Source: Pegea sp. RAD2-039 (Eukaryota; Chordata; Thaliacea; Salpida; Salpidae). From it: DNA of 64,000 nt. The stretch spans positions 4,030,001-4,094,000 of the forward strand of contig JAQGEQ010000380.1 in assembly GCA_034620365.1 (NCBI GenBank). The letters are read 5' to 3'. Under the pieces are notes generated by a model. The model saw only the letters and a program-made list of their open reading frames with translations. It did no database searches and was not told the origin of the DNA. The position numbers and the translations under genes are program-made. Of the stretch, positions 62,938 to 64,000 are shown piece by piece. Within the stretch, counting starts at the first letter, position 1; every line of letters begins with the position of its first letter.

Positions 62938-63098
62938 TTAATTGAGTGTTACATGCTTTTTGTAACGAATATTCTTGCTTAAAAAATAAAACAGAATAAA
63001 TATAAAGAGAACAGTACAAGCTGCTATTCCTAAAGATCCTTCTTCGTATGAAGCTGTGCGTTTTCTAAATGTTGATGATTGAATTCCTATGATAATCT
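62938..63098 (-). CDS. Terminal exon of a single-pass membrane protein
   Basis: Minus strand: acceptor TTTGACATTTAG ends at 63099; one split codon, then 52 codons to TAA at 62940-62938. The chain is IIIGIQSSTFRKRTASYEEG, SLGIAACTVLFIFILFYFLS, KNIRYKKHVTLN: a polar stretch, a hydrophobic helix of about 20 residues and a short basic tail, as at the C-terminus of a type I membrane protein (positive-inside rule). AATAAA lies about 95 nt past the stop (62845-62840). Preceding exons should be at higher coordinates, partly beyond the window; none was identified in 63110-64000. Family unknown. It lies antisense to the presumed protease intron. Confidence 0.5.
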
Positions 63099-64000
63099 CT
63101 AAATGTCAAAGCCAAAAAATTGGTATAATGTACAACTTTAAATATTAAAAATTAATTTATTTCCGGGTTTTATTTCAAATAATGATTTTAACAGATTATG
63201 ACTTCTTCAAATTTTAAGTTGTGTTTTAATTTTATTACTTATTTAGGTTACAAGTAAACACAAAATCATAAACAACAGTTTGAATATTAACATCAGTTTT
63301 TATTCATTTTACTTTTTGGTTTGGTTAAGTTGATTCAATAAACAGAAATTCATTTACATCGATGATAATTAAAAAGCATCAATGAATAAGTGTTCTACAG
63401 TTATGTTTTATTTTTCATTTGTTCTCTAGTACAAGCATTCCTTTGTAACCAAGCATTTTGGAGAAGTAAGATTAATTGTCAATGATAATCAAACCACAAA
63501 AAATTACATATTGTTCAAATTGTTTGAAGTTTTGACTTATGAAATTATTAAATTTCATATTTTACAAATATCTAAAGATGCTAGTCTATTAATTATTGCA
63601 TTTTTACAGCTTACTTCAGACACTTAACCAGCCAAGCGTAAAACTTTTATGTTTCTCATTTTCTATTCAGAAAGTAATTGTAGACGAGATATATGATATC
63701 TGTTGCCATTTAAACAGATTTTTATAGTTACAATAAATCTCAAATTAAATTGTTTGTTAAAAACGTTTAGTTTATTTCAGTTATCTTATGTTTGAAATAC
63801 ATCAAAATGTATCATATTGATAGATAGTTGAACCATTTTAACAAAAAGAAGCTTATATTACTTCCTGATAAAGAAAATAATAACAAGTAATTGACAATTA
63901 TTTCTCCTATAGCTTTTCATCTAAGCCAGCTAAAAGTAGCTTAAATGGAAAATGAGTTAAGCATAAAATGATTAGTTCAACTTTCATTTGATTAATTGCT
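63099..64000. other. Right edge, no further exon identified
   Basis: Either an intron of the minus-strand membrane-protein gene or intergenic DNA. A plus-strand acceptor near 63609 (TTTTTACAG) opens only short frames. Confidence 0.35.

Noticed and set aside
1..64000. CRISPR arrays, rRNA genes and intact tRNA genes
   Set aside because: I looked for regularly spaced repeats, rRNA-like sequence and tRNA B-box/T-loop motifs; only the degenerate SINE head at 11040-11104 was tRNA-like.

Overview
The window is animal nuclear DNA, strongly A+T rich (about three quarters A+T by eye). It has short, intron-split genes that use canonical GT/AG introns of mostly 60-500 bp, embedded in long gene-poor tracts. 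The recognisable genes (N-terminal RASSF, BAAT/acyl-CoA thioesterase, BRI3, RMND5, PRSS23-type protease) are metazoan families. Base composition, decayed CR1/L2-like LINE pieces and strong 3' splice acceptors sitting just upstream of start codons fit a cnidarian such as Hydra, whose spliced-leader trans-splicing is known. The species cannot be fixed from the sequence alone.

Layout. 0.8-2.1 kb: a small three-exon secreted-peptide gene on the minus strand. 2.4-3.1 kb: an AT microsatellite and a decayed LINE reverse-transcriptase tail. 5.1-8.5 kb: an 11-exon RASSF7/8-type gene (486 aa). 9.9-11.1 kb: a transposon cluster made of a LINE 3' end, a 370-bp fold-back element and a tRNA-derived SINE. 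12.8-15.8 kb: a five-exon BAAT-family acyltransferase/thioesterase (458 aa) with an altered nucleophile elbow. 16.6-17.1 kb: a three-exon BRI3 homologue (106 aa) on the minus strand, converging on BAAT. 18.8-20.0 kb: an RMND5-like CTLH-complex subunit in one uninterrupted exon. 20.9-21.7 kb: a cryptic three-exon gene for a 72-aa polybasic protein ending in Cys-Cys.

From about 21.7 to 55.4 kb there is no recognisable conserved gene, only scattered candidate exons supported by splice signals and open frames. The best are a coiled-coil plus membrane-anchor exon at 37.2-37.5 kb, a two-exon ORF at 32.0-33.1 kb and a Cys-rich terminal exon at 54.2 kb. At 55.5-56.1 kb lies the first coding exon of a PRSS23/PRSS35-type secreted serine protease; its other catalytic exons were not found before the right edge. 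At 62.9-63.1 kb is a terminal exon of an unidentified single-pass membrane protein on the minus strand.

The genes do not form an obvious pathway. They look like unrelated housekeeping and secreted-protein genes. All gene models are hand-assembled from open frames and splice consensus. Coordinates of recognised genes were checked for reading-frame continuity across every junction. The short candidates are less certain and are marked by low confidence.
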